From: Spinacia oleracea
Taxonomy: Eukaryota; Streptophyta; Magnoliopsida; Caryophyllales; Amaranthaceae
Assembly: GCF_020520425.1 (NCBI RefSeq)
Contig: NC_079491.1
Location: forward strand, 8,543,143-8,607,142
Direction of reading: 5' to 3'
DNA: 64,000 nt
Shown: piece after piece, positions 1 to 10,212 of the stretch
How positions within the stretch are numbered: position 1 is the first letter of the stretch
Layout of the letters: each line of letters begins with the position of its first letter
Notes under the pieces: model-generated
The model's database searches: none
Seen by the model: the letters and a program-made list of their open reading frames with translations, nothing else
Told to the model about the DNA's origin: nothing
Program-made: the position numbers and the translations under genes

Positions 1-50
1 TATAATTTTCATAAAAAGGGGGCGCGTACAAAAACACAACTACACTAGTA

Positions 51-448
51 TAAAGATGGTTGTGGGCCAGGCCGGGCCGTGCTTCGTGCCGAGCCCACGG
101 GTCGTGGGCCTAACCGTGTCGGGCCCACGCCAGGCCCACGTTGTTTCGTGCCGTGCCGGGCCGGAAAGTTAAAAATAAGGCCCATGGCCGGCCCAAGCCC
201 ACGTGCTTTCGTGCCGTGCCGTGCCGGGCCGGCCGTCGTGCCTAAGGCTAATTTGACTAAATTTAACGTGCTTTGTCGTGCCGGGTCGAGTCGTGCTTTT
301 TCCAAAAAAGTAAGTCCCAGGCCCGGCCCACGACCCACGACTTCGTGCCCGTGCCGTGCCGTGCTTTTTGCGTGCTCGTGTCGGACCGTGCTTTTTTCGT
401 GCCGGGTCGGGTCGGGCTTCGGGCCGGGCCGGCCCACAGCCATCTTTA
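51..448. mobile_element. Non-autonomous hAT-type element with GC-rich subterminal repeats
   Basis: Terminal inverted repeats read TAAAGATGGTTGTGGGCC on the left and TAAAGATGGCTGTGGGCC (reverse complement) on the right. The element is flanked by a perfect 8-bp target duplication CACTAGTA at 43-50 and 449-456, the length typical of hAT transposases. The interior is made of CGTGCC/GGGCCGG-type repeats and has no credible transposase; the open frames on both strands are by-products of the GC-rich repeat. The related duplicated block near 3182-3195 has the site with a single CACTAGTA, that is, the empty site. Confidence 0.87.
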
Positions 449-456
449 CACTAGTA

Positions 457-975
457 TGATATCGAAGGCCAAGAATGAATACTTTTCTACCAACTGAACT
501 ATGTGATGCCCTGCTTCACTTTTCATCGTACTCGACAAGGGCACCACCAACATAATAAGATGTTTTGTGTTAGTAAATTAATAAATAAATTGATAGATCC
601 CCTTTAAATGAAATAGTAAACATATAATATTAGGCTGATTTTTGAAATTCAAAGTCTTTGATTAATTGGGAAATTTAATGGAGGATCTAGGGGCGGGCCT
701 ACCCTATCATTTAGAAAACCTTTATGTATAAAAAGATGCATATTAGATTTAAATATGTGGTCGGGTTAGTGTAGTTGGTAAATTATTTAGCATAATTAAG
801 ATATCTAATAACTTGTATTGAAATAGAATGTTCAAACATATAATATATTTTATATACATATTGCACATATATTATACATATATTATACAAATATTGTACA
901 TATACTATATTGTATAGGTATATAATTTGACATATGTAACAATAATATATCTCTAAAATTGGGAAATTTACGTAC
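457..975. other. AT-rich flank, no gene
   Basis: No gene seen. Bases 457-570 resemble 4035-4135 and are part of the duplicated block. Around 838-915 there is an AT-rich imperfect repeat of CATATATTATA-like units. The terminal exon expected for the GH51 remnant to the right was not recognisable here. Confidence 0.6.
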
Positions 976-2410
976 CTTGGTTGAGTTATCCAATGTGTTG
1001 TGAGCGTCTAAGTCTTCACAGGCAAGCACAGTTTTCCTCCGGAGTTGAACCGAGTTTGGATCAACTCCGTTGATGGATAAGTTCAAATTTGTGGCTACAT
1101 TATTGTAGTTCACAACCTACAAACAAGATTAAAATGTAAGAATTGTAACTTTAAGAGTGTTTATGACTAGAAATTACAAAGGTATTAATTAGAAAATTGT
1201 ATTACCTTGACCGTAATGTAATCCCGTTTGTCCAGTAACGGATTGCAGTGGCAAATGTGTTGGAGAGGGTTTGATTAATAAAATTAACCTTCAAAAGAAA
1301 GGCCCCGCTTGATTCTGTGAAGAATGTCTGAACCCAGTAGCTAGGGCTTCCGTAGACTTTCTCCGAATTGAAAAACATTGCGTTTGGATTCCATCTGTAC
1401 ATGAATCAAATTCAAGAAATATACTTTGTATCAGTTTAACGTATTTATTAGTCATTAAACGTAATCAATCAACAAGTGAAGAAGGTTGTGGGCCGGCCGG
1501 ACATGAGGCATGAAAAAAGCCCTGCCTAACACGGACCCAAAGTTATGGACAGACTTGGGTTGCACTTGCATTTTTTTTTAAAAACGGCCAAGTCCTTTAT
1601 AACTCGGTTTGACGTGAGTTGGGATCAACCCAGCCCGAACCACTTCCATCTTTATCAACAAGTACAAACATTACCTTCTGTCCTTCAGATTTGCAAAAAG
1701 TGGGGCGTGGCTCACCATTTCAACAACATCACTGAGTGATCAACAAGAAAATTAATTAGTACAATAATATGGATTACGTACTCACGTAGTTAGGTGAGAT
1801 TAAAATGTTATCATATTACTACGTAATTAATTAATAATCGAATTAGTAAAATGTACAATTGTACATGCCTGTTCTGCTCTAGTGAGAGTAAGAAAGCAGC
1901 TTCTGCTAATGCTCCCCCAAATGTTCCATTATTCATTTTCTTTTTGGGGATCGCCACTGCATACTCGCTTACAAAAGCCTGTACAAATCGAGATGAGTTC
2001 ACGCACGTGTTGTTAAAGAATTATTAGTCACGTAGATGGTATGCCTACAAGTCCTAATACGTAGTAAGAATTACTAGTGAACATATTATATACAAGTGAT
2101 GCATACCTTTGCTGCGTGGGGTTCATCCCTTCTTATCTTCCCAAATAGATGCGTGAGATGAAGCATATCTGAAACATTTGTATATCTCTGAAAGTACATA
2201 ACAATTTGTTTTCCATTAAAATGATGTTAAAGATCAAAAAGTTCGATAATAAAAGTCAGAGAATTAAAGGGTTGAAGATGAATGATTATTACATGAAAAT
2301 CGTATAACTCAACAGGGTGGTCTAGTGGATACATTGTTACATCACCATTTGAGATGATTTTCACATCATGATAGTTTTTTCTCAGGGCCTTATAGAACTT
2401 GAGGTAATTT
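976..2410 (-). pseudogene. 5'-truncated GH51 alpha-L-arabinofuranosidase gene remnant (ASD1-like)
   Basis: Six exon-like blocks on the minus strand, each bounded by splice signals, spell the C-terminal part of a plant GH51 arabinofuranosidase, a cell-wall enzyme that removes arabinose from arabinans and arabinoxylans. Approximate exons: 2293-2410 (YLKFYKAL, DHPVELYDFH), 2107-2187, 1869-1978 (AFVSEYAV, containing the family's nucleophile Glu), 1675-1731 (SHAPLFAN), 1206-1394 (SPSYWVQTFFTESSGA) and 976-1116 (VVNYNN, LDPNS-like GVDPNS). The intron after 1869 starts with GC instead of GT, and the frame across it fits only with that donor. The N-terminal two thirds are absent: a further exon copy from another duplicate lies immediately upstream. 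Exon 1206-1394 changes frame near 1230-1240. I infer a non-functional remnant. An hAT-type insertion sits in one intron. Confidence 0.8.
1477..1654. mobile_element. Short hAT-type MITE inside a GH51 intron
   Basis: The left end TGAAGAAGGTTGTGGGCCGG and the right end (reverse complement TAAAGATGGAAGTGG) resemble the termini of the element at 51-448. The perfect 8-bp duplication TCAACAAG flanks it at 1469-1476 and 1655-1662. It lies between two exons of the GH51 remnant, so it would be removed with the intron. No coding capacity. Confidence 0.75.
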
Positions 2411-2494
2411 CTAGTGCAATATTAATTAATAAACCAATTAAAACTGATTAATTAATCATGTAAATAATATGATCTATTCAAAAATTAAAGTGAA

Positions 2495-2750
2495 ATAAAC
2501 TGATTAGTCCAACTTATTGCAGTGATAAATGTGTTGGGGAGCATCTGATTGAGAAAATTAACCTACAAAGCAACGCCTCTCTTGATTCAATTCTTTGAAG
2601 AACGTCTGAACCCAATTGCTGGCAGTTACATACACTTTTTCTGTATTAAAAAAATAATGCACATATATTGCACATATATTGTAAAAGGAGAAAAAAAAAC
2701 ATTTTTCTCACTATTTCACTAGTTCACTAAACAATTGATAAATGCACCTG
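2495..2750 (-). pseudogene. Stray duplicate of a GH51 exon
   Basis: The minus strand around 2500-2650 encodes a degenerate version of the NSEKVYG-SPSYWVQTFF exon (here TEKVYVTASNWVQTFFKE) followed by stops. The same segment with its AT-rich flank occurs again at 4490-4705, so it belongs to the duplicated block and not to the gene copy at 976-2410. Confidence 0.65.
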
Positions 2751-2769
2751 AAATACCGACGCAAATAAA

Positions 2770-3085
2770 CAACTTTCTACTAGTGGGATCATTCAAGCAA
2801 TACATTAGATTTTCTCAATAATAACCCCGTATTATTATCCAATAACATTTTTTACGGAACATAATATTTTATCAAATAAGGAAAAGGTATACAAAAAAGA
2901 ATAGAAAGATGGCTCATAGAGTCATAGGTATTGTTTATGTACGGAGTACAATTCTATTTTTCTGGGCTTCAGGAGTGTTGATCAGAATCAACCAAATGAC
3001 AAGGCTCATAACAAACTTTCAACTCAAATTAGACCAATAAGGTTGATCTTGGTCCACTTAAATGTCCAAATTAACAAGTAGACAT
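2770..3085. repeat. Segment duplicated at 6425-7350
   Basis: Several stretches match in the same order in both places: ACATTAGATTTTCTCAATA versus ACATGAGATTTTCTCAATA, GGCTCATAGAG, CGGAGTACAATT, and ATTAGACCAAT followed by GTCCAAATTAACAAGTA. The second copy is longer because an hAT-type element (6637-7256) interrupts it. Confidence 0.7.
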
Positions 3086-3195
3086 TTTTTTTGCGAGGGA
3101 AAAGGGGCAAGCCCCAAGCAAACTTCCAAATACACAAAATAAAAGAATAGAGGCAAATAAACTAAACGAAAGAAAAACATAACTACACTAGTATG

Positions 3196-4034
3196 TGTCA
3201 GTTTTCACCTCTTTAGGATGAAAACTTCTTGAGAGAATTAGAGAGAAAATGCTTAAGAAGAATGAAGATATTATTTCATTGAATGAATTCGAATAATTAC
3301 AGCAAGAACTATATTTATACAATCTGTATGCTAACTTCTATGAGGTGTTTCCACCAATCAAAACACTCTAAATGTACAGCTCATCATTCTCAGTTTATTG
3401 CATAAATAGATCATCAACTAACAGCTCTAACAACTCTAACAACCTTCCTTAAATCTAGGGAATCAGTTAGCCACTGCTTCTAGAAGTTGTTGAGCTGATC
3501 ATTGTGTGCACAAGGTTGTTGCTGCTTGTTTTGCTTTGCTGTGATATGTTGGTTGCTCGTGTGGTGCAAGGCTGAATACCATGCTGAATACCAACACCCC
3601 CCCTCAAACTAGGCATGGGAGAGACATTGATCATGTCAGTTTTCACCTCTTTAGGATGAAAACTTCTTGAGAGAATTAGAGAGAAAATGCTTAAGAAGAA
3701 TGAAGATATTATTTCATTGAATGAATTCGAATAATTACAGCAAGAACTATATTTATACAATCTGTATGCTAACTTCTATGAGGTGTTTCCACCAATCAAA
3801 ACACTCTAAATGTACAGCTCATCATTCTCAGTTTATTGCATAAATAGATCATCAACTAACAGCTCTAACAACTCTAACAACCTTCCTTAAATCTAGGGAA
3901 TCAGTTAGCCACTGCTTCTAGAAGTTGTTGAGCTGATCATTGTGTGCACAAGGTTGTTGCTGCTTGTTTTGCTTTGCTGTGATATGTTGGTTGCTCGTGT
4001 GGTGCAAGGCTGAATACCATGCTGAATACCAACA
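3196..4034 (-). mobile_element. Miniature LTR retrotransposon (TRIM-like), 401-bp LTRs
   Basis: Two copies of a 401-bp LTR (3196-3596 and 3634-4034), with no difference noticed, start TGTCAG and end CCAACA. They flank only 37 bp of internal DNA, and a perfect 5-bp duplication GTATG flanks the whole (3191-3195 and 4035-4039). On the minus strand the internal segment ends in a polypurine tract (TTTGAGGGGGGG) next to the LTR start TGTTGG, which sets the orientation. No tRNA-primer site is visible next to the other LTR, so this is an extreme deletion derivative of what looks like a Copia element. It cannot code for anything; minus-strand frames here are LTR shadows. Confidence 0.88.
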
Positions 4035-4325
4035 GTATGATATATCGAACGCCTGGAATGAATAATGTTCTATCACCAGGACGATGTGCTTTCCTGCTTC
4101 ACTTTTTACCATACTCGACACAAGCACGTACCACCTAATAAATATAATCGCATGTTTTTACGTTAGTAATAAACAATGTACGAAGTATAGATTTTCTCAC
4201 AACGTATTGACATATCCCCTTTGAGTGAAGTAGTATAAGAAATAAAGTTTTATACAAATAAGTTTAGGCTGGTTTTTAAAATTTAGAGTCTTAAATAAAT
4301 TTGATTAATTGGGAAATTTACGTAC

Positions 4326-4705
4326 CTTGGTGGGATTATCCAAAGTGTTGTCAGCGTCCAAGTCTTCACATGAGAGCACGGTTTTCCTCCGAAGTTGGAC
4401 CGAGTTTGGGTCAACTCCGTTGATGTTCATTAGAAATTTCTATTACCTTGACCGTAATATAATCTTGTTTGTCCCGGTGGTTAGTTCAACTTATTGCAGT
4501 GACAAATGTGTTGGGAAGCGTCTGATTGAGAAAATTAACCTACAAAGAAACCCCTCGCTTGATTCAATTCTTTGAAGAACGTCTGAACCCAATAGCTAAC
4601 AGTTCCATACACTTTTTCTGTATTGAAGAAATATTGCACATATATTGTAAAAGGAGAAAAACAATATTTTTCTCACCGTTTCACCAGTACACTAAACAAC
4701 TGATA
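4326..4705 (-). pseudogene. Second GH51 arabinofuranosidase fragment
   Basis: The minus strand holds degenerate copies of the last two exons of the remnant at 976-2410: about 4326-4428 (GVDPNS-type and VLSCEDLDADNTLDN motifs) and about 4443-4640 (VSYWVQTFFKE). The intron between them is almost deleted. The block belongs to the duplication that also includes 457-570/4035-4135 and 2500-2745/4490-4705. Confidence 0.65.
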
Positions 4706-4893
4706 ATTGTAAGTCATGTTATGTTACAAATGATTTATGGAAAACAGAAATTGTTACATAGTGTTGCGTTTGTTGTAGGTAGTCCAAATTCCACATGAAG
4801 TTCCCTTTGTGCGATTACCTTAATTACATCGCCTTTGGTAACGAGGGTTGTGACTTAAACACATCGCTATATAGTAATAGATTTATTTATTTA

Positions 4894-4894
<1 letters not shown>

Positions 4895-4938
<44 letters not shown>

Positions 4939-4939
4939 T
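4895..4939. repeat. (ATT)n microsatellite
   Basis: About 15 uninterrupted ATT units. Confidence 0.95.
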
Positions 4940-6424
4940 ATTGTGAGGTATTATTTATTATTTGTATTTATCATTGATTATAGATTATTGACTAATGATT
5001 GTCTATTAGTGATTTATTGGTTTCACATTCCAATTTCATTTTCGTTATACTCAAAACTCATCATTTTATATTGTTTTAAACTTTTTGTATCCTCCAAGGT
5101 TCCAATATATTACAGAGTACAATAGACAACATAACCGAATTTTTAAATAAGGCCGTAATACGGGCTAATCACTAGTTATTCTTCATTTAGTTGCTAAAAT
5201 TGAAATATGAGTCTAGAAAATATTCCCACATTCCACAATGATGGTAGAATCCAACTACCAACATAATCCAAGTTAAGAACTAAATGAGAACCAAACCTAC
5301 AAATAACACAATGAAATACTGACAAAACCACTTAAAATTCTCCAAATTAGCTTACAGTATGTGTCATGTCGAATGTAGAGTACCAATAAGGTTCCACCAC
5401 TAGATTTATTCTCCAAATTGCCCTACTTCACTTCTGAATTCTGATCTATTTATTCATTTTTTACTATTATTATTTGTTATTTATTATTTTTAACACCTTG
5501 TCATCATTAGATTCCTTAGCTTGTAAATTTAAAGTAATAAATTTTATCAAAGGGTTGGCCATTGGTTGGACTGCGACATGTTGGGCTAGAAAACAGCCTA
5601 AAACTAAATATGTTTGTGTGCAGCCTGACCCGTTAGCATACCCCGAACTAACCCAAAAATGGCAGGTTTTGGGTCCAACCCGTCCTGGTCCTATTTAATA
5701 ATTTCTGGGTGGCTATAGCTAAATCTGGAAGTTTAGTTAGAAATTTGACCCATCCTAAAAACCTTTTATTTTGGTCCGGGTAGCGAGTTTGGGGCTTAAA
5801 AAATTGTCACCCTTAATGTTGGCCCGCCCTATCATATTGGATGAAAGATCGTGGAGGCCTGGCCCAATCCGAGCATGGCTCTGTCTGACATTTAATCAGG
5901 TCTACCTAAAACCAACTTTTTGTGCATGAAATTGATCACCAATTATCCAAAATTCCAAATCAAATTGGATCGGGTTGTTCACAATCGACTCTAGATATTG
6001 TTTTTCACCAAATTGATTACTATACTCATATGTACGCCCATAAAATGGTTTAAGTATATCTAAAGTGTACTCGGGTGTACGAAACACCCTCTCACATTAC
6101 CCCCTGCACGTGAGGAGAAAAAGTGAGATGTACCATCAATTGGCTTAAAAACAACATTTAGTGCATGATACACTCCCATACATCTAATAATTTCCAGGTT
6201 TCTTGGTTTTACAAACTTACAATGCATACAAAGATCTCTACCATTAGACTTTGTCGATCTTATGCATAAATTCTAGCCTCGTCCTCTCCAAGGTCTTCCC
6301 ATTCTATTGATATTACTTATTCTTTTCCAAATGTAAATGATAAATTCCACTTTAATCTTCTCTTCTTTTTATTTCTTCTATTAGGTGATATTTGATATTG
6401 CATTGATATAGATGTTTGAAAAAT
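4940..6424. other. Intergenic AT-rich DNA with a likely degraded hAT remnant
   Basis: No gene recognised. Bases about 5545-5830 are rich in GACCC/GGGTC words and resemble the CGACCCG-type interiors of the nearby hAT-type elements, but I found no paired ends or target duplication. The rest is AT-rich and unremarkable. Confidence 0.45.
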
Positions 6425-6636
6425 CTATGTCATGTAAGTAATACATGAGATTTTCTCAATAGTAGCGTCGTGTTATTATCAAAACTTATTTTTGATGGGG
6501 CACAACATTTTATCAAAGAAGGAAAAAGTATACCAAAAAAAAAAAAGATAGGCTCATAGAGACATACATATTGTTACAAACGGAGTACAATTTTATCTTT
6601 GTGTGCTTCAAGTGTATTCTAACATATGTAGGAAAC

Positions 6637-7256
6637 TAGGACTGCAAACAAGTCGAGTCGAGTTCAATTCGACAGAGCTTGATAAGGATTGTTAATGTTC
6701 GAGCTAACTCAAGGTTGAACGAGCTTGAAAATGCTCGTTAAGAATTTGGTTTGTTCGAACTTTGTAAAAGGAACAAATTTATTTGCACTTCGAGCTTGAA
6801 CGTGATTAATTAGAGCTTGATAAAATAAACGATCCCTAAATTACCTATAAAACAAAATTTTATATGCATCCATTTAATTTTATTAAGTTTTTCAAATCTT
6901 TCAACAACAAAAATGATATAAGATATAATAAAAAAAATTATGGCCAAAGTAACGAAAATTTGATTTCATTTAAAATATATAGAACGAAACTAAAATAGTT
7001 ATAATATGTCGTGTATATTTACGAGATTGAATGAGTTTTTAACGAGTTATAATAGAACATAATCACGCTTATAAAAGAACTTAAAAGAGTTGATCATGAA
7101 TATTAACGAGCCGAACATGAAGTTGTTCAAGCTTGACTCGTTTAGTTAACGAGTTTAAACGTTTTGTTCAATCTTGTTTGTTAACTTACCAAACAAGTTT
7201 TGACCAAGCTTGTTCACAAGATTCACGAAGGTATCGACTCATTTTTTGCACCCCTA
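6637..7256. mobile_element. Non-autonomous hAT-type element, GAGTCGAG family
   Basis: The left end TAGGACTGCAAACAAGTCGAG and the right end (reverse complement TAGGGGTGCAAAAAATGAGTCGA) form imperfect terminal inverted repeats of a common plant hAT type. The interior is rich in GAGCTTG/AACGAG words and has no transposase. It interrupts a segment that is nearly continuous at 2770-3085. I could not identify an exact 8-bp target duplication. Confidence 0.72.
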
Positions 7257-7349
7257 AAACATGTCATGCTCATTTAACAAACTTAACCTAAAATTAGACC
7301 AATGAGATTAGATGGCCAATTTAAAGTCACGTCCAAATTAACAAGTAAA

Positions 7350-7893
7350 CATGGGGTGTACCGTGTTCATAAATGTACTAGACCGATGAATTCGAATCGA
7401 TCTGATTGATCAGTATAACTGTATGACGTGAGCCACCGTACAAGGTCTCTGAAAAAAAATCCCAAAATCGATACTTTGTTACACTGTTTTCCTATGTACT
7501 TGTACTAATAAGTACATGTAAATAGATGGTTAAATAACTAGAATTTCGGATGTATTTTGAAACTTGTTTAATCTTCCATTTTGTTGTGAAATTTATAATT
7601 TATTTAAGTTTTCTTGTGAATGAAAATTATGTAATTATTTTTTATTTTTACATAAAGCCTTATTTGTAATGTTGGTAAATTGTAACCACAGAGTACACAT
7701 TTGCCTTATATTAGGACCGTTTTCCTTGGTTGGGTCACCCATAAAACTAGGAATCGAATACATAGTTCAACCAATGTGAAATAAAGGTAGTCTGTTAATA
7801 AATCACAGGAAACTGCAAGATATTCATAAATTTGGAATACCAAGTATTATTTGAAAAAGCGTTGGTAATTGTAACCAACGATCGGAGTACAAA
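7350..7893. other. Intergenic, no feature seen
   Basis: AT-rich sequence downstream of the defensin-like gene; it would contain that gene's 3' UTR. No coding or repeat signal recognised. Confidence 0.5.
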
Positions 7894-8527
7894 TTAATGT
7901 AAACAACAACACAAAGCAGAGGCTGAATCGCCCCTGCAGTCCGACCCTTTCCCGAAGTTCGGTCCACCACAAGTTTCCCGACATTTACCGGGTGTACAAT
8001 TGGGAAATTCGAAACATCCAGTTCTATCATTTGTTCCAATATGTTGAAGAGATATCATTTTGTCAGATCTTAAACTTATAGCACTTGCACCTGCAATCAT
8101 TTAACCAAATATTAAATACGAGAAAAACACATATATAATCATGCAAGCGGGATATTATATTGGAGTTGTTTATTATCCAACATCTCATTTGATTCTTGTT
8201 GATGTATAACTAAAGATGTCATTGGGTCAGCCTGACCCGAAGAAAAACCGGCCCAACATAAAAAAGCAATGTCCGATCCAACAAAAAAAAAACACAGCTT
8301 TATATTGGCACATAAAAAGCACGGCCGGCACGAACACAAAGTCGTAGATCGTGGGCCGCATTTTTTGGAAAAATGCAAAACAAGGAATTTCAGGACATGT
8401 GAGCAAATGCGTAGTTGAACGAATGCATTGAGAACTGTTCAAAAAGTGATACGTGAACAAATAACTTACCACATGAACAAATGACTAGTAGCACTAGCAT
8501 GAACACAAACGTCTTTCCAGCGGCCAT
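7894..8527 (-). CDS. Secreted cysteine-rich defensin-like (DEFL) peptide, two exons
   Basis: Exon 1 (8470-8527) encodes MAAGKTFVFMLVLLVICSC, a textbook signal peptide. Exon 2 (7894-8090) encodes the mature peptide. The intron runs from GTAAG at 8469 to TGCAG ending at 8091, and it joins the frames in a Gly codon. The mature region has eight cysteines in the order GC, NC, KC, TC, DC, then CCC near the C-terminus, a spacing like plant defensin-like peptides, which are exported and act in defence or in pollen-pistil signalling. Total length is about 84 residues, and one short intron directly after the signal peptide is the usual DEFL gene structure. A TATA box lies about 110 bp upstream of the ATG. 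The intron carries an hAT-type remnant. Subfamily and role cannot be told from sequence alone. Confidence 0.82.
8211..8362. mobile_element. Degraded hAT-type remnant in the DEFL intron
   Basis: It begins TAAAGATGTCATTGGGTC, close to the terminus of the elements at 51-448 and 1477-1654, and continues with GACCCGAAG, GCACGGCCGGCACGA and GTGGGCCGCA words of the same interior type. The far terminus and the target duplication are not recognisable. Confidence 0.5.
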
Positions 8528-8634
8528 TTGTTAAAAATATATAGCTTAATTTCAATTCTCTTTCGAAATTTTTAGTGTGATGGAGAACTTTAATCTTAAG
8601 TAAAGAGATGAGAGTAAAATGTTAACTTTTAGCC

Positions 8635-8645
8635 TCTTTATATAG
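8635..8645 (-). promoter_or_regulatory. TATA box of the DEFL gene
   Basis: The minus strand reads CTATATAAAGAGG about 110 bp before the start codon at 8527, leaving a 5' UTR of roughly 80 nt. Confidence 0.6.
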
Positions 8646-8659
8646 TTGATCTGATCCCC

Positions 8660-9786
8660 TTCAGCACACAAAAAAAAAAAAAAACATAAAAAAAACTTGA
8701 TATTATTTTGCATTGATTTTGTACTAACTAGGGATCAAATATATTTTATTCTTAATTTTAATTCATTGATTTTGTATTAATCAGGGATCAAATATATTCC
8801 ATTCTTAAATTTAATTACTTGATTTGATTTTCTGATATTTTATTGATTCATTTACTTTTCCTTTTCTAGAGGAATATTATATTCCTTTTTTTTATTTCTT
8901 TTTTGTAAAGGTGATAAATTCAATGACAAATTTTATTTCTTCTAAGAAAATCAACGTTCTCAAAGTAAATTTATCATTTGCCTTGATTTTGGTTTTTGAG
9001 GGTAAGATAATGCAATATCGTATTTTTTGTGTTTTTTTTTGCATATTGTATAAAAAAGTAACATTTATTTTCCTATTTTATTTGTGATTTGATGTGATTT
9101 TTTTCCATCTTTAGTTTTTTGAACAATAAAGCATTTAAAAATTCTTATTTTAAGGTGGTGTACAATAAATATTATACATTGAAGTAAAAGTTAACTCATA
9201 ATGATTAAAAGTTACACTAATATAATTTAAAAGTTATATATTTTTTGGTGATAATTTTTTTCATTATAATAAAAAAATATCTCTTTAAAATCACTAATAA
9301 TGTATAAAAATAGCCATTTGACCCTTTAAAATGATTCATCAACTTTTTTTCATAATATAAAAATTATTAATCAAAACACGTTAAAAGTTACAAAAAAAAT
9401 AAAATAAAAAATTTCCCCCATATGCAATAATTTATTGTACACAAGAACCTTGTGTGTGAAAGATCTTTTATAAAACGTTAGCATTTAATACTATACATAC
9501 ATTAGTATTAACTTGAAAATATGTTATATGTCAATCAACATTAATTTATTGGTAAAAAGCAAATTATCCCAATGTACAAAAAATTTTTTGCGATGATAAT
9601 ATAGAACATGTTATAGTTTAGTTGTGAAGACTTTATTATCTAAACCTGATGTTAGAGGTTCAAATCTTATACGTGCCGTGTTTCTAAATTTAAATGACAT
9701 TTATATGAAATGAAATACCCATAAGTAACGGGCCACATGGCACATAAACGCCTTTTAATAAATCTTTCAGTTGACCAAACAGTCTG
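8660..9786. other. AT-rich intergenic DNA
   Basis: Contains a poly(A) run near 8672-8695 and a short direct repeat (TTGATTTTGTA-TAA-CAGGGATCAAATATATT, with small differences) at about 8717-8750 and 8766-8800. No gene seen. Confidence 0.5.
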
Positions 9787-10010
9787 CCAGCATCAACACA
9801 ATTGACCTTTCTAAATCCTTTTGATGTTGTGCTTTTCTCAGCTGTTGCAGGTATCTTTGTTGCTCAGGCAGCTGGAAATGGGGGTCATTTTCCTAACACT
9901 GTCGTCCTATAGTCCACGGATAACGTATGTTGCTGCTGCAATTGATGATAGAAGATATAAAAACCACTTGGAAAAAGGGAAAATGTGGGCTGGAATAGGA
10001 CTTTCACGTA
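9787..10010 (+). pseudogene. Subtilisin-like protease (SBT2-type) exon fragment
   Basis: The first part reads FLNPFDVVLFSAVAGIFVAQ then AAGNGG, the region around the conserved Asn of the oxyanion hole in plant subtilases. After a frame change near 9900 it continues SYSPRITYVAAAIDDRRYKN and GIGLS, the next stretch of the same family. It lacks the other catalytic regions (Asp, His, Ser), so it is an isolated, frameshifted exon remnant. A GT follows GIGLS and may be the old splice donor. Confidence 0.75.
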
Positions 10011-10212
10011 AATTTTATTTATCCTTCTTTTTGTCTTTTCTTTGTTTTCCATCCCTGCCGCCCAAAATAAATTAAATTTGCAAAGTTGTTAGTGTTCAGC
10101 TTCAATGTGTGGCGGGACTGGTTTGCTGGAAGTCTTTAATAAACATTGACAATTAGAGTTGTTCTATTTTGTGTACCTTCACCTTTATGTCGCAGATCAC
10201 AAAATAAAGATT

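Noticed and set aside
45..497. Overlapping open frames on both strands at the left edge
   Set aside because: They are translations of the CGTGCC/GGGCC repeat of an hAT-type element; low-complexity Arg/Pro/Gly composition on both strands, no domain.
5545..5830. A complete hAT element
   Set aside because: GACCC-rich words resemble hAT interiors, but no paired termini or 8-bp duplication could be found.
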